Assembly (NCBI GenBank): GCA_963775835.1
Contig: CAVZKV010000015.1
Span: 310,001 to 374,000 of the forward strand
Length of the DNA stretch: 64,000 bases
Direction: 5' to 3'
Origin: AWTP1-13 sp963775835
Lineage (GTDB): Bacteria > Pseudomonadota > Alphaproteobacteria > Rhizobiales > Hyphomicrobiaceae
The notes beneath the pieces are model-generated. The model was not told the origin of the DNA. It searched no databases and saw nothing but the letters and a program-made list of their open reading frames with translations. Numbering within the stretch: position 1 is the stretch's first letter; each line of letters opens with the position of its first letter. Position numbers and translations under genes: made by a program. Below are positions 46,427-55,064 of this stretch, in pieces.

Positions 46427-47198
46427 GTGCGACGCGGCGTCCGAGGTAGGCTTCGATGACAAACGGATTGTTGCGCACTGTGGCGAAGTCGCCCTCGGCG
46501 ATCTGGACGCCGTGATCAAGCGCGATGACGCGATCCGAGATGCCGCGCACGATAGTCATGTCGTGCTCGATCAGCAGGATCGAGATGCCGCGCTCCCGGA
46601 TGCGCAGGATGTCGGCCATCAGCTCGCGGGATTCGGTGGGGTTCATGCCGGCGGCGGGCTCATCCAGCAGCAAGAGCCGCGGCTCAGTCGCCAGAGCGCG
46701 CGCGATCTCGAGCCTCCGGCGATTGGCATAAGACAGCGAGTAGGCGAGCCGGTCGGCGCGCGGCAGCAGGCGCGTGCCGAAGAGGGCGAGCAGCTCCTTG
46801 GCCTCGTCGATCACCTTGGCCTTCTCGGCACGGACCGACGGCAGGCCGAGGACGATGCCGGCTACTCCGGCGCGCGACCGGCAGTTCCGTCCGACGAGGA
46901 CGTTCTCCAGCACCGTCATCTGGTTGAACAGACGCTGGTTCTGGAAGGTGCGCGCGATACCGAGCGCGGTGATGGCGTGGGGCTTCAACCCGAGCAGCCG
47001 GTGCCGGTCGAGGAAGGTGGCCCGGCCGGCGGTGGCGCCGTACATCCCGGTGACGAGGTTGAAGATCGTCGTCTTGCCCGATCCATTCGGACCGATCAGG
47101 CTGACGATCTCCCCCTCCTTCATGGAGAATTCGAAGCCCTGCACGGCATGGAGGCCGCCGAAGCTTTTCTTCAGTCCGGCGATCTCGAGCAGCGCCAT
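46419..47198 (-). CDS. livG: ABC transporter ATPase LivG
   Basis: The 259-residue partner ATPase has Walker A GPNGSGKTT, the LivG-type insert before the signature, signature LSYANRRRLEIARALATEP, Walker B LLLLDEPAAGMNPTE and H-loop ILLIEHDMTIV. It lies 9 bases downstream of the binding protein gene and overlaps livF, so the five liv genes form one transcript. Confidence 0.95.
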
Positions 47199-47207
47199 GG
47201 CTGAGCT

Positions 47208-48359
47208 CTACTTCGATACCGACTTCACCAGCTCGAAGCCCTTGCCCTTGACCTGGTACACGGACAGCGTCGGCGTCGCCACGTCACCCTTGACGTCGAA
47301 GGCAATCGGGAAGCCGAGGATGCCCTTGTAGTCCTTGGTGGCGCGGACCGCATCGCGCACCGCGGCGCGATCGGCCTTGCCCGCCGTCTTGACCGCCTCG
47401 AGCAGGATGTTGGCCGCCTCGTAGGCCAGCGGACCATAGGAGCTCAAGGCGCCGTGCTTGGATTCGAACGCTTTCACGAAGCTCGCAGCGGCGGGGAGCT
47501 TCTTCATGTCGGGCACGAAGAATGTGACGTAGTTGCCCTCGGCGCCGCCGGCCGACGCCTCGACATAGTCGATGGGCTCGAACTGGCCATCGGGCCCGAT
47601 CATCTTCGCGTTGAGGCCGACGTCCGGAAGCTGCTTGGCCATGAGCGCGGCATCCGGGGCCCACAAGCTGGCATAGATCACATCGACATCCTTGGGCACC
47701 GTGCCGAGCACCGCGCGGAAGTCCTTGTCGCCGGAGCGCAGGACGAAGCGCAACGCCGTGATCCCCATGGCCTTCGCCTGCTTCTCGGCCTCGTCGGCGG
47801 CGCCACGCGGCCCCGTGGTGCCGTCGTCGAAGATGGCGATCTTCTTGGCCTTGAGGTCATTGACGGCGAAGATGATGCCGGCTGGCCCCTGGAAGTCATC
47901 GCGGGCGCAGAGCCGGTTGACGGTCTTGAGTGCCCGGTCGGTGACCTTCGGGTTGCTGCAGCCCGGCGTGATCATGACGAGGTTGACCCGGTCGAGGACC
48001 TCAGACACCGGAATGCAGGTGCTGCTCGTTATACCCCATACCGTGCCGACCACCGCGGGATCGGCCGCCACCTTTTCTCCGGCGGCCACGCCGACCTGAG
48101 GATTGCCCTGGTCGTCGGCGGCCACGAACTCGATCTTCATGCCGAGCACGCCGCCCTTGGCGTTCCACTCGTCGACGGCAAGCTTCACGGCGTCAGCCAC
48201 CTCCTGCCCTTGCTTCGCAAGCGAGCCTGTGAGAGGCGCACCAGCCGCGATCTTGATCACCTGCTGGGCCAGGGCGCCGGGCGGGCCCCAACCTGCAACC
48301 ACCGCCAGGGCCGCCACCGCGCCCAGGACGGAACGCCGAACGATGCTCTCGATGAACAT
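47208..48359 (-). CDS. livK: ABC transporter substrate-binding protein LivK-type
   Basis: The periplasmic binding protein of the operon has 383 residues from ATG 48359 (GGGGAG ten bases upstream; GTG 48377 is an alternative). A signal peptide (RRSVLGAVAALAVVAGWG, cleavage near ALAQ) precedes a type I periplasmic-binding fold: VIKIAAGAPLTGSLAKQGQE, GTVWGITSSTCIPVSEVL, YGPLAYEAANILLEAVK. The ligand may be a branched-chain or other amino acid; dadA at the operon end hints at an amino acid that is oxidised after uptake. Confidence 0.93.
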   Translation of the reverse strand: MFIESIVRRSVLGAVAALAVVAGWGPPGALAQQVIKIAAGAPLTGSLAKQGQEVADAVKLAVDEWNAKGGVLGMKIEFVAADDQGNPQVGVAAGEKVAADPAVVGTVWGITSSTCIPVSEVLDRVNLVMITPGCSNPKVTDRALKTVNRLCARDDFQGPAGIIFAVNDLKAKKIAIFDDGTTGPRGAADEAEKQAKAMGITALRFVLRSGDKDFRAVLGTVPKDVDVIYASLWAPDAALMAKQLPDVGLNAKMIGPDGQFEPIDYVEASAGGAEGNYVTFFVPDMKKLPAAASFVKAFESKHGALSSYGPLAYEAANILLEAVKTAGKADRAAVRDAVRATKDYKGILGFPIAFDVKGDVATPTLSVYQVKGKGFELVKSVSK

Positions 48360-48388
48360 TGTTGTGTTTCTCCCCACGAATATTCAGG

Positions 48389-48760
48389 TCACCTCCGTCG
48401 CGGCCGCGGAATTTTGAATTGCGGCACGTGACAGCGCTTCCGCTTGCCGTCCTTGAACAGCATAAGCTGCTTTGGCCGCTTCTTTGTTACCCGCTTCAGC
48501 GCGTTGGAAACTTCAAACCAGTGCATCGCCGGCCAACGGCACGCTTCGAGGAACCGAGGATAAGACTGGACCCTAGCGCGTTCGAGCTGACCCAGCCGCC
48601 GCATATCTCAGGATGGTGAGTTTGCAAGTATACAAGGAAGGCAAGTGCATATTCATGCGCCGACGGGGCCAGCGATCCGTCGACATCGACGACAATAATG
48701 CTGTCGCCGTGGCGCTGGAGCACAATGTCGCCATCCGGTGCGCCATTGGCCTCGACATGG
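48389..48760 (-). pseudogene. Hypothetical protein remnant
   Basis: On the minus strand one frame reads DIVLQRHGDSIIVVDVDGSL and HEYALAFLVYLQTHHPEI. After a shift near 48600 another reads VQSYPRFLEACRWPAMHWFE and VTKKRPKQLMLF to the stop at 48389. Both pieces look protein-like but no start is clear, as a stop lies just upstream at the minisatellite. Family unknown. Confidence 0.35.
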
Positions 48761-48780
48761 GCCTCGCCATCTTAAGCCGC

Positions 48781-48924
48781 CACGTGAGCCAACATCTAGG
48801 CCAACACCTGAGCCACCACGTGAGCCAACATCCGGGTCGACACACACCTCGTCACACGGCTCGACACACAGCTGGCCACCTGAGCCACCATCTGAGCCGC
48901 CATCTGAGTTGCCATGCGCTCGGC
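48781..48924. repeat. Degenerate 12-bp tandem repeat (minisatellite)
   Basis: Twelve consecutive units of exactly 12 bases follow the pattern CAYSTGAGCCAM: for example CACGTGAGCCAA at 48781 and 48817, CACCTGAGCCAC at 48805 and 48877, CATCTGAGCCGC at 48889. Every unit begins CA. The plus strand would encode a His-x-x-x tetrapeptide repeat and the minus strand other tetrapeptide repeats, but no frame is convincingly a gene. Confidence 0.85.
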
Positions 48925-49370
48925 CATTCGCCGGCGGCCCACCTAGCGCGATTGCGCGCAAGGCCCGGCGGAGAACGCCGCGGCGCGGGCGTGGGCCATC
49001 ATCTGGGTCGTCTGCGCGTTGGAGCGCCACGGGAATGCCGATCGGTTCAAGCGGTCAACACACACGCTACTGGAACAGAACGCGCACGCGGCACCATTGC
49101 TGGCGAGCGGAGCAAAAAGCAAGCGGCAACCTGGGCATCCGGGGTTTGCCGATAAAACCACCTATCGGACAATGCACGCGCTTGCACTGTTGGCGGGTGG
49201 CAAAGAGGCCAAATGGCCCCTTGGCAAATGGCGCGCCGTGCACACAGGCGTGCACACGGGGGCCACCGGCGTGATTTGTTTTTGACAGTTTTGACAGTTT
49301 TGACGGAGGGGTCATCCCCTCAAATCAGGTCTGGCAGACCGTTTGCGGGTCGGCTATCGATCCCGAAAAG
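48925..49370. other. Non-coding region after the minisatellite
   Basis: No assignable gene. It contains repeated TTTTGACAG (49280-49305). A short plus-strand frame from 49019 (88 codons) lacks family features. Confidence 0.35.
49280..49305 (+). repeat. TTTTGACAG direct repeats
   Basis: Nearly three head-to-tail copies of the 9-mer TTTTGACAG lie 80 bases before the TTGGCACCGA repeats and the first tRNA-Ser fragment. They could be recombinase or regulator sites. Confidence 0.55.
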
Positions 49371-49393
49371 TTGGCACCGAAATTGGCACCGAA
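49371..49393 (+). repeat. TTGGCACCGA 12-bp-period direct repeats
   Basis: TTGGCACCGA at 49371-49380 and 49383-49392 are two units of a 12-base repeat; a third TTGGCACC lies at 54925 near the second tRNA-Ser fragment. Position next to integrase remnants suggests arm-type recombinase sites; inferred. Confidence 0.5.
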
Positions 49394-49504
49394 CAGGCAG
49401 GAACGGATCGGTACAGAAAAGGACGAAGCGTGCCAGAGGCGTCGTGTTTCGCAGGAAAAATAAGGACATTAGGGGTTCCCCAGGGATGGGTGGAGATGGT
49501 TCTT

Positions 49505-49550
49505 TCCGGCTTTCAAGACCGGTGCCTTAAACCACTCGGCCACCCATCCG
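49505..49550 (-). repeat. tRNA-Ser(TGA) 5'-half fragment, copy 1 (attachment-site-like)
   Basis: The minus strand reads GGATGGGTGGCCGAGTGG..., through D-arm and anticodon stem-loop CTTGAAA (anticodon TGA), and ends in GCCGGA. The variable and T arms are missing. The same 46 bases recur without mismatch at 54828-54873. The plus-strand word GGATGGGTGG (49484-49493) mirrors CCACCCATCC (49540-49549), closing a 10-bp stem around the fragment. Confidence 0.8.
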
Positions 49551-49559
49551 TCTAGCAAG

Positions 49560-49830
49560 TCAGCATTTAGCATTTTGATCCGATCGAACAAAGCCGGGAC
49601 CGCCACCGGATCGCCACGGGACAGGCCGATCACCCCTTCGCGTCCGTATCTGAGCGCAGCCTCGATGGCGTCGGCGGCCGCACCGTCGTCTTTCTTGAAT
49701 AGGTGGCCGTAGATGTTCAGGGTCACGGTGGGACGCCGGCGGCAATCAGGGCCGAGGCGTGCGTGTGCCGCAGCGCCTGGAAGGACACACGCGGCAGGTT
49801 GAGGGAGGCGCAGGCGTCTTGTCACCGCCG
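49560..49830 (-). pseudogene. Tyrosine integrase C-terminal remnant, copy 1
   Basis: One frame has ASLNLPRVSFQALRHTHASA and LIAAGVP, the Arg-His box. Another frame continues TVTLNIYGHLFKKDDGAAAD with the catalytic Tyr at about 49709-49711. The segment that should contain the LGH motif is deleted between them. The reading frame then runs straight into the tRNA-Ser fragment. Inactive phage-type integrase. Confidence 0.8.
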
Positions 49831-49883
49831 CTCATGGTCGCCGCCATGGAACGGCTTTGAAAAAAATAGAAGGGTTTTCAAAG

Positions 49884-50235
49884 ATGCCACGCGGCGGAAA
49901 GCGGCCAGGATCCGGCCGGTGAAGGGCGGAACCAACAAGATCACCGAGGATGTCCGCGAGGCGATCCTCAAGCTTTTGACTTGGCGGGCGGTGTCGAGTA
50001 CCTGTGTGCGGTCGCTCGTGAGGATCCCAAGGCCTTATGCGCCCTCCCGGGCAAGCTCATCCCCGTCAAGGTCGGGGGCGACGAAGACAATACGACGGTG
50101 CTCAGGATGACGATCGACGCCCCGCCTGATGAAACCAGAGAGCAGTGGCTTGCTAGAACCGCACGAGAACGGGGACTTTCGCCCCCGGTTGTGGGCGCCT
50201 CAGCCGGCCCCACAAACGGACGCGATCATAGCTAG
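49884..50235 (+). pseudogene. Phage packaging-type small protein remnant
   Basis: ATG 49884 begins MPRGGKRPGSGR; after a frameshift it continues PVKGGTNKITEDVREAILK. A second shift leads to DLAGGVEYLCAVAREDPKAL and LPGKLIPVKVGG to the stop at 50235. The order GRP-KG-NKIT...AREDP...LPGKLIPV matches small terminase-associated proteins of alphaproteobacterial prophages. Two lesions make it inactive. Confidence 0.6.
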
Positions 50236-50399
50236 GTGGGGACATCGGCCCGGGGAATGGGACGGAGCAAGAGTGGCAGGAGCTGCCGCGTCTCAGGTTT
50301 TCCTCCTCCGCTTATGCCGAGCCGATTGCCAAGCAGGAGGAACCGTCCGCGTTCGACATCGTTCGCAGGGTGAGAGAAGAAGCAACAGAGGGCTAGCTA

Positions 50400-50507
50400 A
50401 TGAGCAAACGAAAGAGCAGGAACCTGTCCGTGCCCGCAAGACACCCGAAATACGCAGGACAAAACAACGTCAAAAGGACAACAGCGGCCGCTGCAAGAAA
50501 GAAATGA
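50400..50507 (+). CDS. Very short basic prophage-type protein
   Basis: A 35-codon frame, MSKRKSRNLSVPARHPKYAG then QNNVKRTTAAAARKK, overlaps the preceding coding-looking tail (FDIVRRVREEATEG, stop at 50395-50397) and has GAGGG before ATG 50400. Lys/Arg-rich short proteins of this kind occur next to terminase genes. No known function. Confidence 0.4.
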   Translation: MSKRKSRNLSVPARHPKYAGQNNVKRTTAAAARKK

Positions 50508-51054
50508 CCGCATCGCAACGTTGGCAGCTGGGGGTCACAGATGCGTTTGGTGTACATGATGCGCCGATCTGATTCGGCTCTCACCCTATTGTTTGCACGT
50601 TTGCGCGAGCTACAGGCCGACCTGCTTCCGCCGCGTGCGTGTTGCCCTTGCCTATGGTGCGCTGAGCGAGGAGGAGTCAGCGCTTCTTTTCCAGGTGCTC
50701 CCGATAGGCCTTGCGATGCTCCCTCTTGCGGGCTTCATCGGCGCAAGGGCGCGGTCGCCATCGAAAAGAGGTCTGACGAGTGGGCTATACCCCACAAAGC
50801 CCGTGCATGAGGTTCTGGGCAACGGCAAAGCGGCACCCCCAGGAGGGGTTGAGCGCTTGGTCTTGGTTCGCTTGGCCACACAATTGCGGATGAGTACGCG
50901 GTCGCCTTTGGCGAGGTCTTGGCCAACAAGTGCGGTGGAGCCCTGGTCTCCAGCGCTCATCCGCCCCTGAGTACCTTTTGATTGCCCTCAGCCAGGTGCT
51001 GCCCGAGATCTTCATCCGTGAGCGGCAGGTCAAAACGAACAGCCCAATTCTTCT
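50508..51054. other. Non-coding region with prophage debris
   Basis: No complete gene. On the minus strand, ending at 50677, a frame ADEARKREHRKAYREHLEKK resembles the tail of a short helical protein but has no start. Nothing else is assignable. Confidence 0.35.
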
Positions 51055-51123
51055 TGGTAGGCGCGGCAGGGCTCGAACCTGCGGTTATGAGCCGGCGGCC
51101 TAGTCCACTTAGACGACGCGCCA
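51055..51123 (-). tRNA. Degenerate tRNA-Met(CAT)-like remnant
   Basis: On the minus strand: acceptor TGGCGCG/CGCGCCT (first pair mismatched), D-arm GTCTAAGTGGAC, anticodon loop CTCATAA (CAT), T-arm GCAGGTTCGAGCCCTGC, and encoded CCA. Only three bases remain between anticodon loop and T-stem instead of about ten, so the 3' side of the anticodon stem and variable loop are deleted. Non-functional. Confidence 0.65.
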
Positions 51124-51671
51124 ACGGAGCTGGAGAGGCCGCTTGGCGCAGAAGCAGCGCACCCCTTGCTGGCATGAAGCAGCCGACGCACGAAATTCTT
51201 CGGCGATCTGGCGCCCGCGTCCGTCGCCGCGCCTCGTGGGCATTGGCAGCCTATCGCCGTGCGGCCGCGCTGCTCAGCGACAGTGCCAGCGAGCATGAAA
51301 TGAGTGACCTGGTCCACAGTTGGGTAGCCCCTACGGCGTTCTTCTTGCGCGACGCACCGATTGAACCACAGAGCGGCATAAGTTTGGCAATGATGAAGTC
51401 CCTCACGGGTCACTATGTGGCCGGAGAGTGTATGAAACTGAAGTGCAATTTCGCCAAACAACATTCTCATAGTGTAATTGGCAATTTTCTACAGATGCGT
51501 GGCTTACCATAGTCGCTGAGAAGAGAGCCAAAAGGCTCGTTCCGAATACTACTGGTATCATGAATACCTCCCAAGCGGGGAGCTAAGCCTTACCACGAGG
51601 CCGGTGACCGAGCCATCGTGGAATCCAGGAGGGTAAAGGTAGGAGTGCCGGTCCCGCAGGCTAATAACCTT
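51124..51671. other. Non-coding region
   Basis: No assignable gene in about 550 bases between the tRNA remnant and an integrase tail. Plus-strand frames here have no recognisable family features. Confidence 0.35.
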
Positions 51672-51749
51672 GGTCCGATGACCCTGGGCCACGGCAACAT
51701 CTCCACCACATCAAGTTACCTGCACGCCCGGCACATTCCAAATATATAG
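51672..51749 (+). pseudogene. Third tyrosine recombinase C-terminal tail
   Basis: The 25 codons GPMTLGHGNISTTSSYLHAR then HIPNI and stop carry the LGH box and the catalytic Tyr (SSYLHAR) of a XerC/phage-type integrase that is different from the two minus-strand remnants. The rest of the gene is gone. Confidence 0.6.
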
Positions 51750-51839
51750 GTCATTTACGGCGCATTGGAGGGATCCTGTGGACAAGCATTCCGGCGCTGA
51801 AGAAATGGGATCCTAGTGCTGGCATTAAGCACTGATGTG

Positions 51840-52190
51840 CAATCTCGACAGCGTCAAAACACGCCGGGCTGGTCCCGCTCGCAATTTCCGCCTATCCGAC
51901 AACTGGATGGCGGTATTCGGTGCGCGCCGGCGATCTTTCCCGGCGGCATAGCACCCATCATCAAGCAGAGTGAAAATGGCGAGCGCGAGTTGGTGATGCG
52001 CAGCTGGGGGTTCATCCTGCTGCGCGATGGCTACGCACCGAAGCGCGTGACCTCGACGACAAGGCGCAAACCAAATTCTGGAATAACAGCTTCGTCAATC
52101 GGCGGTGCCTCGTGCCGGGCCTTTTGCGAGCCAGATGAAGGCAAGCCGGCGGGAGACCGGCCATTGTGCCGAAGGATAACTTCATTGCAA
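51840..52190 (+). pseudogene. SOS-response-associated peptidase (SRAP/YedK) remnant
   Basis: PAIFPGGIAPIIKQ, NGERELVMRSWGF and CEPDEGKPA lie in one frame. RDLDDKAQTKFWNNSFVNRR and CLVPGLL lie in another, together matching the middle of the YedK/HMCES fold (which protects abasic sites in ssDNA). The N-terminal catalytic Cys2 and the C-terminal third are absent. At least two frameshifts. Confidence 0.6.
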
Positions 52191-52334
52191 GCGAAACCTT
52201 CGCGCAAGAACAAATCGCGCGCAATTCTGCCAGCCCGACCATCTGCAATCGAGTCGGCGATACCAACATCTGCAATTAATGAGGATGGAGCGGCTCAGTG
52301 AGAGGGGCGGCATAGCCTCGCTGAGGAGACCTGC

Positions 52335-52721
52335 ATGAAGAGGCTTCGCCGATGGCTGCCTGCAGTGCTGGTGGGCGTTTTTGTGCTCGATACCATTCTG
52401 ATGCTGGTCAATCAAAGGGCTCCTGGCGTCGAGCGCGTCATAATGCCAGGCGACGTTATTGCCGAGAGGGGCATGCCGTCTTGATCAATGTAGGTCCCCT
52501 AGTACGCTGGCCCTACGAGGTGCCGGGCGGGATGCATCGACGCTTCAACTCATTCATGATGGTGCCGCGCAGGGACCCGCTCGATGTTCCCCCCGAGGAC
52601 ATCCGGAAAGTCGGGAACGGAGCCTACTTGCACCGGGGCAATACGCTCTATCTCTCCGTGCCAGGCAATGGGGAGCTAGCGCCGGTCACGCTGAGGGCCA
52701 CGAGTCGGGTTGTCGAGCTCG
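52335..52721 (+). pseudogene. Membrane-anchored hypothetical protein, frameshifted
   Basis: ATG 52335 (GAGGAG upstream) gives MKRLRRWLPAVLVGVFVLDT, one hydrophobic helix, and VERVIMPGDVIAERG. After a shift near 52470 another frame continues HAVLINVGPLVRWPYEVPGG and AYLHRGNTLYLSVPGNGELA. The likely topology is one N-terminal helix plus a periplasmic domain. Family not recognised. Confidence 0.4.
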
Positions 52722-54420
52722 ATGGTAATCCTCGCAAGCATCGTCACCCTGACCGTGCTGTGCGCGTGCTGTATGACATGGTATCAGCGGCTGTTCGCTA
52801 CTCCGCAAGCGCAGGCGCGCACATACCGAAGCGTCGGGGTGGTGCTCTGCTTTGGACTTCTCATTTTTTTCCTCCTAGGATGGATGACATCCGCGCCCCT
52901 GGTGATTTTTAGCCCGGACACCCCGGGGTATTTGCGGCCGGCACTGGTGGCATCTCAAGGCGGTGATCTGGCAATCATGGACCGCACACTCGGCTATCCA
53001 GCCTTTTTGGCGGCCGTGCTTCTTTTCAGCCGGCAGCCTAGCGCAAATTCCGACCGCGCAGTTCGTCCTCGTCATCGGCACGGTGCTAGGAACCATTGTG
53101 CGCTATGGGTCGCTCTCGCGCCAGAGTTGGAGGCAGCCTCGGTCTGTCGCTCTTCCAGGCTCTGCTGACGGTTATCACCGTTGCGATGCTGTTGGCCTAT
53201 CAGCCGTTGACAAGCTAACGCCCATCACATCATGCCCGAGGTATTGTACGCATTCTCGCTGGTGTTCTGCTTGTCCTCGTTGCGGCCTACCAGGAGGTGA
53301 ATTCGGTTAATCTTTTCGGCCTCTACCTTATCGGAACGCTATTGACACTTTTACCTATTATGTGAAACCCCATTGGGGAGCCGCGTGGCGTTTACGTGGA
53401 TAGCGCTAACGCTTCGCCTGTTTTTGCGCGTGGCAATCAGCAGACGCTCCGCTTGGCCTTAGCCGCCGCTGCCCCTGTTGCCGCGGAACGATTGGGCTCT
53501 TCCTGCTGTTCCTGCCCCAGAAGACGCTGAACGACAGGTATGGAGGAGGCAGATATGCGCTATTGGGCCGCTTACCCTCTGTACAAACGCGAACCTCGTC
53601 GAACCAGTGATCGATAAAGTCAACATTCCGCGCGATTTGGCGGACCGTTTATCCAAATCTCTACGGGAGACACTCGAAGTCAACCCGGGCCCTACCGGAA
53701 GCTCCTTGGTTTCGACGCTGATTACTGTTTCTATAGAAGCAAGCTTCGAGACGATCTAAATGCGCAGCTTTGGCAAAGATATCAGTTCTCAGCGCGACCT
53801 CCTGATGCGCTCGTTCTTTGCCGGGGTGTTGCAACAACCCATAGGCTACGCCTGGAAGGTTGGGCATCAGATAACCTATGCGTTGTCGCACCCGGTCCCC
53901 CATATCAACGTCCGTGGATGGTCGTCACCTGAGACGTATCGGATGTTTGTTAGGGAGGGGGAGATGGCGTCGTTCAAGCTCCCTGAGGAATGGATTACCG
54001 GTTTGGCGCCAAGGCCTCTGCTCGCGACGTTTCCGCTTAGTGAGCATCTCGCCACAAGCTTGCTTGCTCTTCTGAACCGACTCGCAATCTTAGTCGGGCC
54101 GGCATTTTGGGTGGCGCATGTGTTGCCGCGGTAAGGTGGCGCCGTGGGTCGTCAGTAATGTGGGCAGGCGCTGGTGACAATGGGGCTTGCCGTGGGGTTG
54201 TATCTGTCCTCCACCGTCGTGGTGGCGCTGGCGCACAGCTTCGACCTTGTGCGCTATCTCGAAGGCATCGCCCCTCTGGCGCTGGTCACCATGGCGATGT
54301 GCATTCTGCAGCTGTCAAGCGCGCTCCTCGCCGGCGAGCCAGAGGTTTGTGACCGGTCTGGGTTGCGCGAGGAGCGTATCTCATACGCGCACCACGGCCT
54401 GCCGCGAGGGCACGCCGTGT
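52722..54420 (+). pseudogene. Polytopic membrane protein (glycosyltransferase-C-like), multiply frameshifted
   Basis: From ATG 52722 hydrophobic helices are spread over several frames. VVLCFGLLIFFLLGW and FSPDTPGYLRPALVASQGGD, then TLGYPAFLAAVL, suggest the acidic first loop of a PMT/GT-C-like enzyme. QFVLVIGTVLGTIV, VAAYQEVNSVNLFGLYLIG, LLALLNRLAILVGPAFWVAH and a final GLYLSSTVVVALAHSFDLV follow. At least five frame changes; clearly dead. The family call rests on layout only. Confidence 0.5.
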
Positions 54421-54440
54421 AAACACCTTTCTCCTCCAGA

Positions 54441-54641
54441 ATGCGACGCAGGCGCTGTATGAAGCGCCTGGCGGAGCACAAGCGCGTGTCACAACAGAAG
54501 CTGATTGCCGAGGCGCTCAACCTGCTGTTCGAGAAGCTCGGCTTGCGCCGATTGCGACGTGAGCGCCGGCAATATCCAACACCCCTGCGCAGAATGAGCG
54601 CCGAGACCGCGTCAGAGCGCCCAGGAAAAGACAGCAAATAG
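54441..54641 (+). CDS. Ribbon-helix-helix antitoxin-like protein
   Basis: The 66-residue product has the core MKRLAEHKRVSQQKLIAEAL and NLLFEKLGLRRL, typical of RHH proteins grouped with ParG/CopG-like antitoxin domains. The N-terminal strand is short or lost (the previous stop lies just upstream), so it may be 5'-truncated. No toxin or ParA is adjacent. Confidence 0.5.
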   Translation: MRRRRCMKRLAEHKRVSQQKLIAEALNLLFEKLGLRRLRRERRQYPTPLRRMSAETASERPGKDSK

Positions 54642-54827
54642 CGAGCATCGACCCATTACCGCAAACCTACCGACGCCGTGCGCAGTGTTGCGGCCGACTA
54701 CAACTTATTGGCACCGGACGGCGAGGGACCAGGGGTTATTGGACAGCACGATCCGTCCGATCGACGAGCGAAAACACTTGTTTTCCGGGTGAAGGCTGAC
54801 GGGGCGGGACAGCGTGGGATGCGGCTA

Positions 54828-54873
54828 TCCGGCTTTCAAGACCGGTGCCTTAAACCACTCGGCCACCCATCCG
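54828..54873 (-). repeat. tRNA-Ser(TGA) 5'-half fragment, copy 2
   Basis: Identical over 46 bases to 49505-49550, including D-arm and TGA anticodon loop. The downstream flanks also share short words (CAGCATTTAGCA in copy 1, CAGCACTTAGCA in copy 2), so the duplication is slightly longer and diverged. An integrase remnant follows 190 bases further on in the same orientation as at copy 1. Confidence 0.8.
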
Positions 54874-55064
54874 ACTGAGAAGGATCAGCACTTAGCAAAT
54901 CAGTCAGTCCGCAAAAACCCAAAATTGGCACCCAGCACGCGGAGCCCCAGGATCACGTTGGTCAGTGTTCGCCAGCTGTTCCTCTAGCAGCCTCCTGCAG
55001 GAGCGCAATTCTCAATGGTGCTGGCGGCCGTCGTTCGACCTTGTCAAACAGGTGCGCGCAGAAT

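Noticed and set aside
48781..48924. CRISPR array
   Set aside because: The 12-bp units are contiguous, degenerate and lack spacers; no cas genes nearby. The Cas4-like domain at 36-38.7 kb is in a transposase fusion, not a CRISPR locus.
48613..49155. 180-codon His-rich plus-strand frame over the minisatellite
   Set aside because: The repeats keep all frames open; start lacks a ribosome site and flanking residues are not protein-like.
50982..51512. 176-codon plus-strand frame
   Set aside because: Its conserved-looking peptide (AGLEPAVMSRRPSPLRRRAN) is the antisense translation of the tRNA-Met remnant, a common false gene.
54678..54878. 66-codon frame ending GFQDRCLKPLGHPSD
   Set aside because: The conserved tail is the antisense reading of the tRNA-Ser fragment; the same tail recurs at 49343-49555.
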